A program made the translations under genes and the position numbers. Below, piece after piece: positions 20,732 to 21,703 of a DNA stretch of 21,703 bases (positions within the stretch are counted from its first letter, which is position 1; each line of letters opens with the position of its first letter). The stretch comes from a virus. Under the pieces are notes generated by a model. It worked only from the letters and a program-made list of their open reading frames with translations, did not search any database and was not told the origin of the DNA. The stretch is taken from the IMG/VR virus record IMGVR_UViG_3300024302_000061, positions 1 to 21,703 of that record; one strand, 5' to 3'.

Positions 20732-21030
20732 CAAGGCACGAAAAGCGTGACTGTCTTATAGCCTATATGGGCGGTAAATGTGAGGAATGTGGTTATGTGT
20801 TTGAGGGGTGGAACGAAGGTGCTTTCGAATTCCACCATATCAAACCCAGAGATAAGAAATTTACCCTTGGCAAGAGAAACATGAACAGACGGTGGGATTC
20901 CCTACTGGATGAGGCAAAGAAGTGTAGTTTACTTTGTTGTATGTGTCATAGGCTGTTACACATAAAACAAGACAAGCCAATATATGTTAACATAAAAGGA
21001 GAGAAACATGCAAGAAAGACAACTGGGTAG
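20719..21030 (+). CDS. HNH endonuclease next to terminase
   Basis: In this 103-aa protein the zinc pair GGKCEECGYVF is followed by FEFHHIKPRDKKF (the first histidines), LDEAKKCSLLCCMCHRLLH with CxxCH, and a lysine-rich C-terminus. This compact HNH form is often encoded beside phage terminases, where some members aid DNA packaging and cutting rather than homing. It sits between the zinc ribbon and the small coiled-coil gene. Confidence 0.85.
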   Translation: MASLTRHEKRDCLIAYMGGKCEECGYVFEGWNEGAFEFHHIKPRDKKFTLGKRNMNRRWDSLLDEAKKCSLLCCMCHRLLHIKQDKPIYVNIKGEKHARKTTG

Positions 21031-21205
21031 TCCTGAAATGCGGATTGTGGAACGCATTGGGCATAGATTGGACAAAACCATCAGAAGGGTGGAAAAGCTG
21101 GAAACCCGCTTGGATTTGCTGTCTGGCAACAGCCAGGACGAGGATGAAGCCCCATTCATCAAGAAATTAATAGTTAAGGGAAAAAAGAATGGCAAGAGCA
21201 AATAG
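21008..21205 (+). CDS. Small coiled-coil hypothetical protein
   Basis: This 65-aa protein follows AAAGGAGAGAAAC, a strong ribosome-binding site, and begins inside the end of the HNH gene. Residues about 10-38 form a heptad-rich helix (RIVERIGHRLDKTIRRVEK); the end is basic (KKLIVKGKKNGKSK). It overlaps the portal start by 17 bp. Its role near the portal is unknown. Confidence 0.55.
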   Translation: MQERQLGSPEMRIVERIGHRLDKTIRRVEKLETRLDLLSGNSQDEDEAPFIKKLIVKGKKNGKSK

Positions 21206-21703
21206 AACCACATCTGGTGGTGATAAGATGACAGAAGACGAGCTGAAAAGTATTCTGGATTTTGAGCTATACAACGCTTTGGGTCGACATGACGGGGAGT
21301 TATCGGAACAGCGCAGAAAGTCCATGCACGCATATTATGGACAAAAGATTGGTAATGAGGTAGCAGGCCGGTCCCGTATCGTCACCAGGGATGTGTTGGA
21401 GGTTGTAGAGTGGGCTATGCCCGAATTGATGGACGTATTTACCTCTGATGACACTGTAGCCATATTTGCCCCTAAAAGTGAGAAGGATCAGGCCGAAGCG
21501 GAACAGGCAACTGACTACGTAAACCACCTGTTTTTTAACGAAAACGATGGCTTTACCGTGTTTTATAACATGATGAAGGATGCCCTGTTACAGAAGACTG
21601 GAACTGTAAAGGTGTGGTGGGATGACACACCTGAAACTAAACGTGAGGAGTATACAGGTCTTGACGATTTCCAATTTCAAAAACTGGTTTCTGATGAAGA
21701 TAT
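21189..21703 (+). CDS. Portal protein, P22-like (3' end outside window)
   Basis: The window holds the first 171 codons. The start ATG at 21189 follows AAGGGAAAAAAGA and lies inside the previous gene; an in-frame ATG at 21228 is an alternative. Visible are the N-terminal helix (LKSILDFELYNALGRHDGE), SRIVTRDVLEVVEWAMPEL, MDVFTSDDTVAIFAP, QATDYVNHLFFNENDGF and MMKDALLQKTGTVKVWWDD. This series is typical of P22-type portal proteins, the dodecameric gate for DNA entry. It supports a podovirus-like virion. Confidence 0.88.
   Translation, partial: MARANRTTSGGDKMTEDELKSILDFELYNALGRHDGELSEQRRKSMHAYYGQKIGNEVAGRSRIVTRDVLEVVEWAMPELMDVFTSDDTVAIFAPKSEKDQAEAEQATDYVNHLFFNENDGFTVFYNMMKDALLQKTGTVKVWWDDTPETKREEYTGLDDFQFQKLVSDED

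Overview
This window is part of a tailed double-stranded DNA phage (or prophage) genome from a bacterial host. A P22-type portal, a large terminase, a DnaB-type helicase, an exonuclease/ERF/SSB recombination set, and long runs of tiny genes joined by 4-bp stop/start overlaps all support this. The P22-like portal and a fragment resembling an SU10-type major capsid protein suggest a podovirus-like virion. A TTGACA/TATATT promoter and a twin-arginine signal fit a Gram-negative host, but the host cannot be named from this sequence. No integrase is visible.

Layout. (a) 1-2012, + strand: YqaJ-type exonuclease, ERF annealase and SSB form a homologous-recombination cassette. (b) 2013-2146: structured RNA leader and a terminator-like hairpin. 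(c) 2147-10469, + strand: one long overlapping gene train. It carries a PD-(D/E)XK nuclease, small exported and membrane proteins, a PP-loop PAPS-reductase-like enzyme, a DUF1599-like protein, a replication/helicase-loader candidate read in a second frame over the end of the DUF1599-like ORF, DnaB helicase, a GIY-YIG endonuclease, and about a dozen small accessory proteins. (d) 10470-11483: a gene-poor island with two folded-RNA candidates on either side of one odd gene, a twin-arginine signal joined to pieces of a phage capsid protein. (e) 11484-12701, + strand: HNH-AP2 endonuclease, a PD-(D/E)XK nuclease and an unknown gene. (f) 12963-16334, - strand: a more AT-rich operon of at least nine small genes. 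It includes an HNH nuclease, a ribbon-helix-helix regulator and a 305-aa protein, and is read from a near-consensus sigma70-type promoter at 16378-16406. (g) 16545-21703, + strand: the packaging module, with small genes, a TerS candidate, large terminase, a zinc ribbon, an HNH nuclease and the start of the portal.

How it works together: regions a-c supply recombination and replication. The - strand block looks like a separately regulated early or accessory unit. The right end packages DNA and leads to structural genes beyond the window. The feature most worth following up is the exported-capsid-fragment gene and its flanking RNAs at 10500-11235. Functions of most small genes are unknown. All family calls were made by eye, without database searches.
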